Notes under the pieces: generated by a model
Database searches by the model: none
Seen by the model: only the letters and a program-made list of their open reading frames with translations
What the model was told of the DNA's origin: nothing
From: Pseudarthrobacter sp. AL07
GTDB taxonomy: Bacteria > Actinomycetota > Actinomycetes > Actinomycetales > Micrococcaceae
Length of the DNA stretch: 64,000 nucleotides
Direction: 5' to 3'
Assembly (NCBI RefSeq): GCF_029960665.1
Contig: NZ_JASBRB010000014.1
Coordinates: 1-64,000 of the forward strand
Part shown: positions 26,016-34,602 of the stretch, piece by piece
Position numbering within the stretch: position 1 is the first letter of the stretch
Layout: each line of letters begins with the position of its first letter
Position numbers and translations under genes: made by a program

Positions 26016-28481
26016 TTACTTGCCGAGGCCGGCCTTGCGAAGCGCCTCAGCCATGGCTGTATCGACAGGAGCCGGCATGCTGGCCTGAGGCCGATTGTCG
26101 GGACGTTTGCCGGACGATCCCCGTCCCGGTTCAACGTTCTGGCTGCGGGGGCGGGGCCCACCGGAGGCGCCGGGCCGTCGAGCGCCGCCGGAGCCGCTGT
26201 CACGGTCGCCGGCGTTCCGCCCGCCACGCTGGCCCTCGTTTCCCCGCTGGTTGCCGCCCGAGGGCGGCAGCTCGTCGTCGAGCCTCAACGTCAGCGAAAT
26301 CCGCTTCCGCTCCGGATCGGCCTCCAGCACCTTCACACGGACAACCTGCCCGGACTTCGCTACCTCGCGGGGGTCGGACACAAAGCGGTTAGCCAGCGCC
26401 GACACGTGAACCAGACCGTCCTGGTGCACTCCAACATCCACAAATGCGCCGAACGCGGCCACATTGGTCACCGTTCCCTCCAGCACCATTCCGGGCTTGA
26501 GGTCGGAGATCTTCTCGATGCCCTCCGAGAACGTCGCCGCGGCAAAGGCTGGCCGCGGGTCGCGGCCGGGTTTGTCCAGTTCGGCCAGGATGTCCTGGAC
26601 GGTGGGAAGGCCAAACGTGCCGTCCACGAAGGCCCGCGGGTCCAGGGACGACGCTGGCGCAGAGCCAGCCGCAACCAGGATTTTCCGGGCAATCGGATAT
26701 GCCTCGGGGTGCACGCTCGATGCATCCAGAGGTTCTGCTCCCCCGGTGATCCGCAGGAAGCCTGCGCACTGCTCAAACGCCTTCGCACCCAGGCGGGGCA
26801 CCTTCTTCAGTTCGCTGCGCTTGGCAAACGGCCCGTGTTCGTTCCGGTAGGCCACAATGTTCTCGCTCAGCAACGGCCCGACGCCGGCCACACGGCTCAG
26901 CAGCGCCGGCGACGCCGTGTTCACGTCAACGCCGACAGCGTTCACGCAGTCCTCGACCACCGCGTCCAGGCTGCGGTCCAGCTTCGCTGCAGTGACGTCG
27001 TGCTGGTACTGCCCCACGCCGATGGACTTGGGATCGATCTTCACCAATTCCGCCAGCGGGTCCTGCAGCCTCCGCGCGATGGAGACGGCCCCGCGCAGGG
27101 AAACATCCATGCCCGGCAGCTCCGCCGAGGCCAGCGCCGACGCGGAGTACACCGACGCCCCAGCCTCGGAAACCACCAGTTTCTGCGGTTTCGCATCCGC
27201 GGCCGGCAGCAGCTTGATCAGTTCCGCGGCAAGCTTGTCCGTCTCCCGGGACGCGGTTCCGTTGCCGATGGCCACCAGTTCTACCTTGTGCTTCTGGGCC
27301 AGCCGCACCAACGTTGCGAGGGCCTCGTCCCACTTCCGGGCAGGCGCGTGCGGGTAGACGGTGTCAGTGGCCACCACCTTGCCCGTCCCGTCCACAACCG
27401 CCACTTTAACGCCGGTCCGCAGTCCTGGGTCCAGCCCGAGCGTGGCGCGGTTTCCGGCGGGTGCGGCCAGGAGCACGTCGCGCAGGTTCGCGGCGAACAC
27501 GCGAACAGCTTCGTCCTCTGCGGCCGTGAACAGCCGTCCCCGGAGGTCGGCAGTCAGCCGGGCCAGGACCCGCGAGCGCCAGGCAAGCTGCGCGGTCTGG
27601 ATCAGCCAGGCATCGGCGGGACGGCCGCGGTCGGCGACCCCGAGGCACCTGGCCACGGCCGATTCGTAACGGGAACGCGCAGCGGCCAGGGCGTCGTCGT
27701 CGTTCGGATCCGCCTCGGCGAGATCCAGCTCCAGGACGCCGTCCTTCTCACCACGCAACAGCGCAAGCACGCGGTGCGAGGGCATCCCGGTGGGCGCCTG
27801 GGCGAAGTCAAAGTAGTCGGCGAACTTCTGCCCGTCGGATACCTTTCCCTTCTTGACCCGCGACACCATCCGCCCCTGCGTCCACAGCCGCTCGCGCAGG
27901 GTCGCGGCGAGGTCCGGATCCTGCGCAACCCGCTCGACGAGGATGGAACGGGCGCCGGCGAGCGCGGCGGCCGCGTCATCAATGGAGTGTTCGGCGCTCA
28001 GGTACCTGGCAGCCTCGCGTTCCGGGTCCAGCTCGGGACGCTTCAGTAGGGCATCAGCGAGCGGCTCCAGCCCGGCTTCACGGGCGATCTGGGCCTTGGT
28101 GCGGCGTTTGGATTTGAACGGAAGGTAGATGTCTTCCACCCGGGACTTCGTGTCTGCGGCAAGGATCGCTGCCTGCAGTTCGGGGGTCAGCTGCCCCTGC
28201 GCGGCAATCGCTTCGAGGACAGTACGACGGCGGTCCTCGAGTTCGCGGAGGTAGCGCAGGCGTTCGTCGAGTTCGCGCAGCTGCGTGTCATCCAGCGTCC
28301 CGGTGGCTTCCTTGCGGTACCGGGCGATGAACGGAACGGTGGAACCGCCGTCGAGCAGGTCCACTGCAGCCTTGACCTGCCAGGTCTTCACGCCAAGTTC
28401 GGCGGCGATCTGGGCGTGGATGGCGCTGTCCGGAGTTGAGACAGACGTGGAGGCGGACGGGACGTGCGGGAGTTGAGTCAC
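26016..28481 (-). CDS. tex: Transcription accessory protein Tex
   Basis: About 821 residues from the GTG at 28481; the frame is open much further upstream but similarity begins at HAQIAAELGVKTWQVKAAVDLL. Order: Tex N-terminal helical domain with GGSTVPFIARYRKEATG, YqgF-like RNase H domain (LGLDPGLRTGVKVAVVDG), helix-hairpin-helix domain (NTASPALLSRVAGVGPLLSENIV), then an S1 RNA-binding domain (GMVLEGTVTNVAAFGAFVDVG...GLVHVS). After S1 comes an Arg/Gly-rich tail of about 90 residues (GGNQRGNEGQRGGRN) with a C-terminal helix. Tex associates with RNA polymerase and RNA; the tail probably adds RNA binding. Confidence 0.93.
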   Translation of the reverse strand: MTQLPHVPSASTSVSTPDSAIHAQIAAELGVKTWQVKAAVDLLDGGSTVPFIARYRKEATGTLDDTQLRELDERLRYLRELEDRRRTVLEAIAAQGQLTPELQAAILAADTKSRVEDIYLPFKSKRRTKAQIAREAGLEPLADALLKRPELDPEREAARYLSAEHSIDDAAAALAGARSILVERVAQDPDLAATLRERLWTQGRMVSRVKKGKVSDGQKFADYFDFAQAPTGMPSHRVLALLRGEKDGVLELDLAEADPNDDDALAAARSRYESAVARCLGVADRGRPADAWLIQTAQLAWRSRVLARLTADLRGRLFTAAEDEAVRVFAANLRDVLLAAPAGNRATLGLDPGLRTGVKVAVVDGTGKVVATDTVYPHAPARKWDEALATLVRLAQKHKVELVAIGNGTASRETDKLAAELIKLLPAADAKPQKLVVSEAGASVYSASALASAELPGMDVSLRGAVSIARRLQDPLAELVKIDPKSIGVGQYQHDVTAAKLDRSLDAVVEDCVNAVGVDVNTASPALLSRVAGVGPLLSENIVAYRNEHGPFAKRSELKKVPRLGAKAFEQCAGFLRITGGAEPLDASSVHPEAYPIARKILVAAGSAPASSLDPRAFVDGTFGLPTVQDILAELDKPGRDPRPAFAAATFSEGIEKISDLKPGMVLEGTVTNVAAFGAFVDVGVHQDGLVHVSALANRFVSDPREVAKSGQVVRVKVLEADPERKRISLTLRLDDELPPSGGNQRGNEGQRGGRNAGDRDSGSGGARRPGASGGPRPRSQNVEPGRGSSGKRPDNRPQASMPAPVDTAMAEALRKAGLGK

Positions 28482-28619
28482 CTGAACATTTTGCCCTACA
28501 GGCCTGATGGTCTCCAGCGACGCCCGGCCGGGCAGCCGGCCGGGGTATTCCGCTCCGGGCCGCGAAGTGCTGTAGTTGATATGCCGCCACAGGCAATCAC
28601 TTCGAGGAAGAGGCCCACC

Positions 28620-28916
28620 ATGCGGGAACTGCTCATCGTCTTTCAGGAAGGATTCAACGAGGCCAACATCACCGTTATGGTCAACGGCAAGGAGGTCCGC
28701 CGCGATACGGGGGTGTCCACCAACCCGCTGCTGGGGGAAGCCTACGAAACGTCCGTGGAGCTTCCCGCGAAAGGGGCGCAGGTAGGTGTGGAAGTCACCA
28801 ACCGGGGCCTGAAAGCCATCACCAAAGTCAGCGGAAAGCCCAAAAGCCTGCTCGTCTCCATTCAGGATGACAAGCTGGTGATGCGCGAAGGGACGGGGCG
28901 GGAGGCATACCTGTAG
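28620..28916 (+). CDS. Small conserved beta-rich protein, function unknown
   Basis: 98 residues from the ATG at 28620 (GAGGAAGAGG upstream). The sequence alternates strands and turns: LLIVFQEGFNEANITVMVNGKEV...ETSVELPAKGAQVGVEVTNRG...LLVSIQDDKLVMRE. This would fit an immunoglobulin-like or carboxypeptidase-regulatory-like beta sandwich. No signal peptide and no cysteine. It starts divergently from tex; the 137 bases between the two starts carry both promoters. Not a family I can name. Confidence 0.75.
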   Translation: MRELLIVFQEGFNEANITVMVNGKEVRRDTGVSTNPLLGEAYETSVELPAKGAQVGVEVTNRGLKAITKVSGKPKSLLVSIQDDKLVMREGTGREAYL

Positions 28917-29064
28917 TTTTCCTAGCAACAATCCATTCGCTGGAGTATTCTGAAGTTACCGCTCAGCTCTTGTGAATCTGGGCGGGCCAACGTAGAAAAT
29001 GAGCCAAAACAGCCGTCGGATGGCCTATTGGTGCGGGCAGCCGGGACAGCACACCGAGCAGCCA

Positions 29065-29099
29065 ACGACGGCGGCACCCAAGCCGGGTGCCGCCGTCGT
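29065..29099. terminator. Terminator hairpin, GACGGCGG type
   Basis: ACGACGGCGGCACCC at 29065-29079 is exactly inverted at 29085-29099 with a 5-base loop. It lies between the ends of the convergent small protein gene and Old Yellow Enzyme gene. The same stem sequence (ACGACGGCGGCACtc) recurs at 51503. Upstream bases 28917-29064 hold no gene. Confidence 0.85.
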
Positions 29100-29132
29100 C
29101 GTTAGCCCCCGGTCAAGGCCGAGAATTGACCG

Positions 29133-30203
29133 CTAAGCCGAATACGCGGGGTAATCCGTGTAGCCTATGGAGCCGTCAGCATAGAAGGTGGACGGGTCCG
29201 GCTCGTTCAGCGGGAGGCTCTCCTTCCAGCGACGCGCGAGGTCCGGGTTAGCAATCGCGGGGCGCCCCACCACCACCGCGTCCGCATGGCCGTCGGCCAC
29301 CAGCGCGGCTGCTTCCTCACGGGTGGTGATGGTGCCGAAGCCGGAGTTCACCAGGAAGGTGCCGTTGAAGCGCGCCCGGAGGTCCTGGACCAGTTCACTG
29401 GTGGGCTCGTGGTGCAGGATGCTGACGTAGGCGAGGTTGAGCGGCGCAATGCTGTCCACCAGCACCTCGTACGTGGCACGGACATCGGCCGCATCCGTTT
29501 CGGCGATGCCCTGTACGCCGTGCTCCGGCGAGATGCGGATACCCACGCGGTTCGCACCCACGGCGGCCACCACGGCGTTGACCGTTTCAATCACAAAGCG
29601 GGCTCGCTTTTCCGGCGAACCGCCGTAGCTGTCGTCCCGGACGTTGGAGTTCGGGGCCAGGAATTCGTGGAGAAGGTAGCCATTGGCCGAGTGCAGCTCC
29701 ACACCGTCGAACCCTGCTTCAATGGCGTTGACCGAGCCGGCGACGATCTCCTGCATCACAACGGGCAACTCGTCGGTGGTCAGTGCGTGCGGGACGGGGT
29801 ATGGCTGCTTGCCGGACGGCGTGCGGACCTCACCCTCGATGGCAACAGCACTCGGACCAACGATGGTGTGGCCGCCGGTGATGTCCGCGTGGGAAACCCG
29901 CCCGCCGTGCATGATCTGCGCGAAAATCCGGCCGCCTTCAGCGTGCACCGCGTCGGTGACCTTCTTCCAGGCAGCAATCTGCTCCGTGGTGACCAGACCG
30001 GGCTGACCCGGGTAGGAGCGTCCTGCGGGGCTGGGGTACGTGCCCTCGCTGACGATGAGTCCCAGTGAGGCGCGCTGCCGGTAATGTTCCACGACCAGGG
30101 CACCCGGAACGCCGTCCTCGCCTGAGCGGAGGCGGGTCAGGGGCGCCATGACCAGGCGGTTGGGCAGTTCAAGCTCGCCAAGAGTTAAGGGGGAAAACAG
30201 CAT
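29133..30203 (-). CDS. Old Yellow Enzyme family alkene reductase (NemA-like)
   Basis: 356 residues; AAAGGAA upstream of the ATG. FMN-binding beta-barrel with the OYE motifs MAPLTRLRS near residue 20, QIMHGGRVSH near 96, DGVELHSANGYLLHEFLAP (substrate-binding His-x-x-Asn-type pair), and DDSYGGSPEKRARF. The C-terminal phosphate-binding part is LVNSGFGTITTREEAAALVADGHADAVVVGRPAIANPDL. These NADPH-dependent enzymes reduce alpha,beta-unsaturated carbonyls, nitro compounds or maleimides. Expression is often induced by electrophiles, but no regulator is adjacent. Confidence 0.93.
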   Translation of the reverse strand: MLFSPLTLGELELPNRLVMAPLTRLRSGEDGVPGALVVEHYRQRASLGLIVSEGTYPSPAGRSYPGQPGLVTTEQIAAWKKVTDAVHAEGGRIFAQIMHGGRVSHADITGGHTIVGPSAVAIEGEVRTPSGKQPYPVPHALTTDELPVVMQEIVAGSVNAIEAGFDGVELHSANGYLLHEFLAPNSNVRDDSYGGSPEKRARFVIETVNAVVAAVGANRVGIRISPEHGVQGIAETDAADVRATYEVLVDSIAPLNLAYVSILHHEPTSELVQDLRARFNGTFLVNSGFGTITTREEAAALVADGHADAVVVGRPAIANPDLARRWKESLPLNEPDPSTFYADGSIGYTDYPAYSA

Positions 30204-30359
30204 TCGCAGTTCCTTTCGAGGTGAATTGGTACTGCTGTGCCCAACTGCGCGGCGTGTGCAAGTATTCCGATGGAGGCGCGGATCACTCTTTTGCGGGGGC
30301 GGCTTCGAGGGTTTCCCGGCGCCGTTGCCAGCCGTCTCAGACGCGTCGTCGCAGGCGTC

Positions 30360-31301
30360 CTATCGGGGCGATGCGACGCCCGGGCATCCCTCACCCTGCG
30401 GGTTCTCGTTGCAGTCGTCGGCATAGTTCCGCGTGATGGACCGCCAGACGCTGATGGGTTGCGGTGGTGCGCTGAACTGGCCTTGGCCCGGTATAGGCAG
30501 CGGTGGTCCGTTGTTCACGGAATACGTGCCTTGGAAGGACGTAGTGAGGACAACCTGGAAGTCGCCAGTGTCCGCGTAGACGTGGCTTGTTCGGGTCTTC
30601 TCACCCCAGCGGTCCTGTGGCAGCGGTCCACCCATGGAAGGCTGCGGGCCGAAGACGGTTCCGTCGCCGTAGTTCCAGGTGTACTGAACCGGCGTCGCGA
30701 CAACGTGCACCTGTTGCCCGAACATCGTCACGTCAAACTGTTGCTCGGACGCGTCCGCGTAGAAGTTCGTCTCAGCACCGCGGAGCGTGTTTGGGCTGGG
30801 CTGCGCGACAACGGCTCCGGCGTTGATCGGGAGGCTCTCGAACTGCTTCTGGATCTGGGCCGCTATGCGCGGCAGGAGGTCCTCGGGTTTGGCGTCGTAG
30901 AGGCAAGTGGGTCCGGAGTGAATGGCCCAAACGGCCCCAGGAACGCCTCTCGGCATGGAATACCAGATGACCGGGATCCCGTCTTCGCCGTCCGGCCCGT
31001 TCGTGCATTCAACCTGATCACGTAAGCACACAGAATCGAAGTCGCCCCCGCCAAGGTGGCACTGGAGTTCGTACTTGTAGTTGTTGGGATCCAAAATTGG
31101 GGCCCCGGGTGCTTGCTGAACAAAGTCGTTGGCCTCGGCGTCCCACACATAACCGCCGACTCCGGCTGAATCCGGTGTCCAAGCGCCATTAAATTCAGGA
31201 TCGTTATCACCGGCACCGTGAGCTGGTAATGCAAAGAGCGTTACGAGCAGCCACGCGGTAAGTACCATTCCGTGATATCCAAGCGGTCGACCGGTACGCA
31301 C
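30360..31301 (-). CDS. Exported PKD-like hypothetical protein
   Basis: About 313 residues if the GTG at 31301 is used, 2 bases after the lipoprotein stop; an ATG at 31268 is the alternative. The longer form gives a basic n-region (RTGRP) before the hydrophobic stretch VLTAWLLVTLFALPAHGAG, so it is exported. The mature protein has YTWNYGDGTVFGPQP...SHVYADTGDFQVVLTT, a PKD-fold signature (the GDG and YxxxGxYxV region). Cysteines are paired (LQCHLGGGDFDSVC). The downstream end is CNENPQGEGCPG. It is cotranscribed with the DUF6318 lipoprotein gene. Local GC is below that of neighbours. Role unknown; extracellular adhesion is possible. Confidence 0.75.
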   Translation of the reverse strand: MRTGRPLGYHGMVLTAWLLVTLFALPAHGAGDNDPEFNGAWTPDSAGVGGYVWDAEANDFVQQAPGAPILDPNNYKYELQCHLGGGDFDSVCLRDQVECTNGPDGEDGIPVIWYSMPRGVPGAVWAIHSGPTCLYDAKPEDLLPRIAAQIQKQFESLPINAGAVVAQPSPNTLRGAETNFYADASEQQFDVTMFGQQVHVVATPVQYTWNYGDGTVFGPQPSMGGPLPQDRWGEKTRTSHVYADTGDFQVVLTTSFQGTYSVNNGPPLPIPGQGQFSAPPQPISVWRSITRNYADDCNENPQGEGCPGVASPR

Positions 31302-31303
31302 TC

Positions 31304-31963
31304 TTATCCAACTATGCTTCCGACTTCGTCCAGCCGCCACGAATTGGAGCTGTACGAAATGATTAGCAAGTTGCCCTGGTCTGCACCTTGCGGGTCGGTA
31401 TGCGCAACTGTCCCGTCTGCGCGGACATATGACAGTGGAGTCTGATGGACTTGGACAGAGACCTTGTATTTCCCAGCTTCATCACGGGAGAACGTCGTAT
31501 CTACCGCGGGCGTGCTGATCTGTCCTCCGACCATCCACCTGCCTTCGGAATGCCAAGCTCTAATCGCCTCCGAGGACTTTTGGCATGGCGCGCATGTTTG
31601 AGGTGTCAGGCTTTCATGAAGTGAAAGCTCTCCCGTCTCATAGGAATAGCTAAGGACCTCGAACCAGTAGCGGGCGAACGCGATAGCCCCCTCTTTCGTC
31701 TCCGTCTTTGCGACCTCGGGCAGCACCGGCACCGGCACATTCTGAGCACGGCCGCTGGCCGAAGCCGGCACATAGACCGGAGTCGCCGTCGGCGTGGGGC
31801 TGGGGCTGGGGCTGGGGGTGGAGCTCGCGGTCGGAGACGCGGACGAGGTGCCCCCAGGATCGCCACCCGGGTTACATCCGGTCAAAAGCAAAGCGGACAC
31901 GGCAACAGCAGCAACAAAGTGCCTGCGCAAACGCCTGGCCGTGGAAGTGATGTGCGATGTCAT
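31304..31963 (-). CDS. DUF6318 lipoprotein
   Basis: 219 residues. Lipoprotein signal peptide with lipobox LLLTGC (Cys at about residue 30), then a Ser/Pro/Thr tether (TPSPSPSPTPTATP) and a globular domain. The domain has GAIAFARYWFEVLSYSYETGEL...TPQTCAPCQ, VGGQISTPAVDTTF and VQVHQTPLSYV, the DUF6318 pattern common in Arthrobacter. CAPC could form a disulfide or bind metal. It is the first gene of a two-gene unit with the PKD-like protein. The SPSPSP tract is encoded by the repeated GGGGCTG unit on the plus strand at 31797-31820. Confidence 0.88.
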   Translation of the reverse strand: MTSHITSTARRLRRHFVAAVAVSALLLTGCNPGGDPGGTSSASPTASSTPSPSPSPTPTATPVYVPASASGRAQNVPVPVLPEVAKTETKEGAIAFARYWFEVLSYSYETGELSLHESLTPQTCAPCQKSSEAIRAWHSEGRWMVGGQISTPAVDTTFSRDEAGKYKVSVQVHQTPLSYVRADGTVAHTDPQGADQGNLLIISYSSNSWRLDEVGSIVG

Positions 31964-32162
31964 GGGCAGCTAATCCCCCGATAGTTTCAAGACGTCTCGC
32001 TCCGAACAATGACCTTAAGGGTAGCCCAGGACACATTTGAGCGATGAAAGTTATCCACAGCCACCCGCCATCGGTTCTACCACCGCCAAGGACCAATAAA
32101 AAGTCATACGGACAATCGCCCGCCAGGCCCCTGTGCAGAATCTTCCGCGCCAAAACCCTAGA

Positions 32163-32187
32163 ATTCTTCTACCGAACGTAGAAGAAT
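32163..32187 (+). promoter_or_regulatory. Perfect 10-bp inverted repeat at the start of the flavin-binding gene
   Basis: ATTCTTCTAC at 32163-32172 is exactly inverted at 32178-32187 (GTAGAAGAAT) with a 5-base loop. The second arm contains the AGAAG that best serves as Shine-Dalgarno for the ATG at 32195. It could be a protein operator or an RNA hairpin limiting translation. The rest of 31964-32162 is a divergent promoter region with no gene. Confidence 0.55.
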
Positions 32188-32194
32188 GGATTGC

Positions 32195-32629
32195 ATGATG
32201 TTTACGCACGCAGATGGCAACCCCGTTCTTGAGCTCGACGACGAGCAGTCCTGGAAACTCCTGGACGCCACAAAGCACGGCCGGCTGGTGGTCTCTGTGG
32301 CCGGCGAACCGGATATCTTTCCCGTCAACTACCTGACCTCAGACCGAAAAATCTACCTCCGCACCGCGCCAGGCAACAAGCTGGCGCAGCTCACCATCAA
32401 CTCCCGTGTGCTGCTCGAAACGGACGGTATACTCTCGGATGAGGCGTGGTCTGTGGTCCTCCGGGGAACGGCGCGCGTCCTGGTCAACTCAACGGAACTC
32501 GCCGCCGTCGAGGAGCTTGGCCTGAAATCCTGGGTGCCGACACTGAAGGATTTTTACGTGGAGATCGTGCCCACGTCCGTCAGCGGCCGCCATTTCGAGC
32601 TGGGCGACCAGCCGGAGCACGAAATCTAG
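32195..32629 (+). CDS. Pyridoxamine 5-phosphate oxidase-like flavin/F420-binding split-barrel protein
   Basis: 144 residues from the ATG at 32195; ATGs at 32186 and 32198 are alternatives. The split-barrel pattern LLDATKHGRLVVSVAGEPDIFPVNYLTSDRKIYLRTAPGNKL...RVLLETDG...SVVLRGTARVL is typical of the PNPOx-like group that binds FMN or F420. No catalytic residue can be assigned, and many members act as flavin reductases or haem-related proteins. It is followed 19 bases later by the vsr gene on the same strand, perhaps by chance. Confidence 0.82.
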   Translation: MMFTHADGNPVLELDDEQSWKLLDATKHGRLVVSVAGEPDIFPVNYLTSDRKIYLRTAPGNKLAQLTINSRVLLETDGILSDEAWSVVLRGTARVLVNSTELAAVEELGLKSWVPTLKDFYVEIVPTSVSGRHFELGDQPEHEI

Positions 32630-32648
32630 GAGCCCGTAGGCTGGAATC

Positions 32649-33140
32649 ATGGCGGACAGGCTCACTCCCGAGCGGCGCAGCTGGAACATGTCCCGCATTA
32701 GGGGCAAAAACACCAAGCCGGAACTGCTGGTGCGCCGCCTCCTCCATGCCAAAGGCTACCGATACCGCTTGCACGGCACGGCCGGCAAAAGCCGCCTGCC
32801 CGGCCGCCCGGACCTGGTATTCGCCGGCCGCCGAAAGGTCATCTTCATCAACGGCTGCTTCTGGCACTTTCACGACTGCCGGGTAGGCCAGCACGCGCCC
32901 AAGGTGAATGCCGCCTTCTGGGAGGCCAAGCGCACGCGCACCAAAGACCGCGACGCCGACCAGCGCCAACGGTTAATGGCCGCCGGCTGGGAGGTGCTCA
33001 CCGTGTGGGAGTGCGAGTTGAAGGACGGCTCCGCCCTCGAAGCCCACCTTGTGGAGTTCCTCGGCGCCCGGCAAGCTGACGCCCTGCAAACCTACAGCAG
33101 GCAAGCCCACAGCAGGAAAGCACCGCCAGCCGGAAGTTGA
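32649..33140 (+). CDS. vsr: Very short patch repair (Vsr-type) endonuclease
   Basis: 163 residues. Full Vsr signature: RRSWNMSRIRGKNTKPELLVRRLLHAKGYRYR, LPGRPDLVFAGRRKVIFINGCFWHFHDC (active-site Asp in PGRPDLV, Cys-x-x-His metal site), and WEVLTVWECEL. It nicks at T:G mismatches caused by deamination of 5-methylcytosine. No cytosine methyltransferase gene is in the window, so either the partner is elsewhere or this is an orphan that works on host or foreign mismatches. A basic tail (TYSRQAHSRKAPPAG) is extra. McrBC-type genes lie 3-7 kb downstream. Confidence 0.93.
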   Translation: MADRLTPERRSWNMSRIRGKNTKPELLVRRLLHAKGYRYRLHGTAGKSRLPGRPDLVFAGRRKVIFINGCFWHFHDCRVGQHAPKVNAAFWEAKRTRTKDRDADQRQRLMAAGWEVLTVWECELKDGSALEAHLVEFLGARQADALQTYSRQAHSRKAPPAGS

Positions 33141-33345
33141 GCCAATCTTGAGCCTTTGCCGCCTCGCGAATTGATCGGCACCAGCAAAGATGAGCTCCTA
33201 TGAAAAACCCGCATTCTCCCCAGGAATCCCGCAGTCCTTGTCCCGGACGGCTGCATCTTCAGGGAACAGATTTACGCTGAAAGTGGACACAAACCCAAGT
33301 CACAGCCTCCTACCCGGGCGGCAGTCGCGAGCGGAAGGGACGAAC

Positions 33346-33756
33346 ATGACTCCATCCGACGACGCAGGGCGCCCCCTGGTAGATCCCTCGGTCCTTGACC
33401 GGCTACGCGTCGAACTCGACGAAGACGAGGGCTACTGCAGCATGTTCGTGGGAAACTTCATCGACTGCCTGCCGTTTCGGATCGGCAAGCTGCGGCTCGC
33501 TCTCACCACGGGAGACCTGGACGGGGCGGTGGATGCGGTCCTGAGCCTCAAGACTTCGAGCCAAATGGTGGGCGCCGAACGGCTGGCGGGGCTGGCCATG
33601 GACCTTGAACGTTCCATCCGGGAAAAGTCACCGCGTGCGGAACCATCCGTTGCACTGCCGCAACTGGCCGTCAACTACCTCCGGCCGATCAACCAGTGCA
33701 GCCGCCAGACCCTGTACCGGCTCCAGGCTCAGCGCCCGCCTGGTGCCAACCGGTAA
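33346..33756 (+). CDS. Hpt-like domain protein lacking the phosphohistidine
   Basis: 136 residues from the ATG at 33346 (GAAGGGA upstream). Four-helix pattern of Hpt phosphotransfer domains: LDRLRVELDEDEGYCSMFVGNFIDCLPFRIGKLRLAL, GDLDGAVDAVLSLKTSSQMVGAERLAGLAMDLE. The conserved H-x-L-K-G site appears as L66-S-L-K-T, so the phosphorylatable His is replaced by Leu. It cannot relay phosphate by the standard route. It lies beside, and ends 28 bases inside, the convergent response-regulator gene. It may act as an inhibitor or scaffold for that system. Confidence 0.75.
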   Translation: MTPSDDAGRPLVDPSVLDRLRVELDEDEGYCSMFVGNFIDCLPFRIGKLRLALTTGDLDGAVDAVLSLKTSSQMVGAERLAGLAMDLERSIREKSPRAEPSVALPQLAVNYLRPINQCSRQTLYRLQAQRPPGANR

Positions 33757-34502
33757 CCCACACCGCGGACCGTCTGCAGCCAGCGCGGTTGCTGCGGTGA
33801 ATCACCAAGTTTCTTCCGGAGGTTACCCATGTGCACTTCCACCGAACGTTCGTCCGCTTCGCTGATGTAACTTCCGACGTCGTAATCCTCGTACCGGAGC
33901 CGACGCACCAAATCCGATTTGGTCCGGACAGTCCGGCCCGCCTCGAGCAGGGCATAAAGGAGTTCAAACTCCGTCCGCGTCAGGTTGAGCTCCTGGCCGT
34001 CCACAGCGACAGACCGTGAGGCGTAGTTCAGATCCAAGCCATTGTGGCTGTAATGACCGTTTCCGCTGCCAGTGCCGGCGTCGACCGGGCGATCAGATAC
34101 CGGGGGGGCACTCTCCCCCGCGTCCGGAAGCGCTCGGGGGCGGCGCATCATCGCCGCGATCCGCGCGCGGAGCTCACGTGGGCGGAAGGGCTTGGTGAGG
34201 TAGTCGTCCGCCCCGGACTCGAGGCCGATCAAAGTGTCCAGTTCTTCAGCCCGTGCCGTGAGCATCACTATGTAGGCATCCGAGAACTCGCGGATCTGAC
34301 GGGAGACCTCGAATCCGTCGATATCCGGCAGTCCCAAATCAAGTGTTATGACGTCTGGATTCAAGGCTCTGGCAGCCTTGACCCCTTCGGATCCGCTGCC
34401 CGCCACTGTCACGTCAAAACCCGCCTGCGTCAGGACCGCCCGAACCAACTCCCGGATATCCTGATCGTCTTCGATGACCAGACCAACTCGTGCTTCACTC
34501 AT
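33729..34502 (-). CDS. OmpR/PhoB-family response regulator
   Basis: 257 residues from the ATG at 34502 (GAGGGG upstream). Receiver domain: acidic pair at E11-D12, phospho-acceptor D55 (VITLDLGLPDIDG), T82 (MLTARAEE) and K104 (YLTKPF). A 45-residue linker leads to a winged-helix DNA-binding domain: NLTRTEFELLYALLEAGRTV, SEADERSVEVHMGNLRKKLGD and TVRGVGYRL. It is divergent from the kinase gene at 34603, which is the probable partner; the two starts are 100 bases apart. Signal unknown. Confidence 0.93.
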   Translation of the reverse strand: MSEARVGLVIEDDQDIRELVRAVLTQAGFDVTVAGSGSEGVKAARALNPDVITLDLGLPDIDGFEVSRQIREFSDAYIVMLTARAEELDTLIGLESGADDYLTKPFRPRELRARIAAMMRRPRALPDAGESAPPVSDRPVDAGTGSGNGHYSHNGLDLNYASRSVAVDGQELNLTRTEFELLYALLEAGRTVRTKSDLVRRLRYEDYDVGSYISEADERSVEVHMGNLRKKLGDSPQQPRWLQTVRGVGYRLAPGGR

Positions 34503-34602
34503 ACCAGTCCCCTCAACCAGCTTGACAACGTGAGAAGTATAGCCCGCTGCCGATATCCTGCTGGTATGTATTCGCCTATCCTCCCACTTCAGGCCGACGT
34601 TC

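Noticed and set aside
26406-28049. 547-residue plus-strand frame opposite tex
   Set aside because: Antisense shadow of tex.
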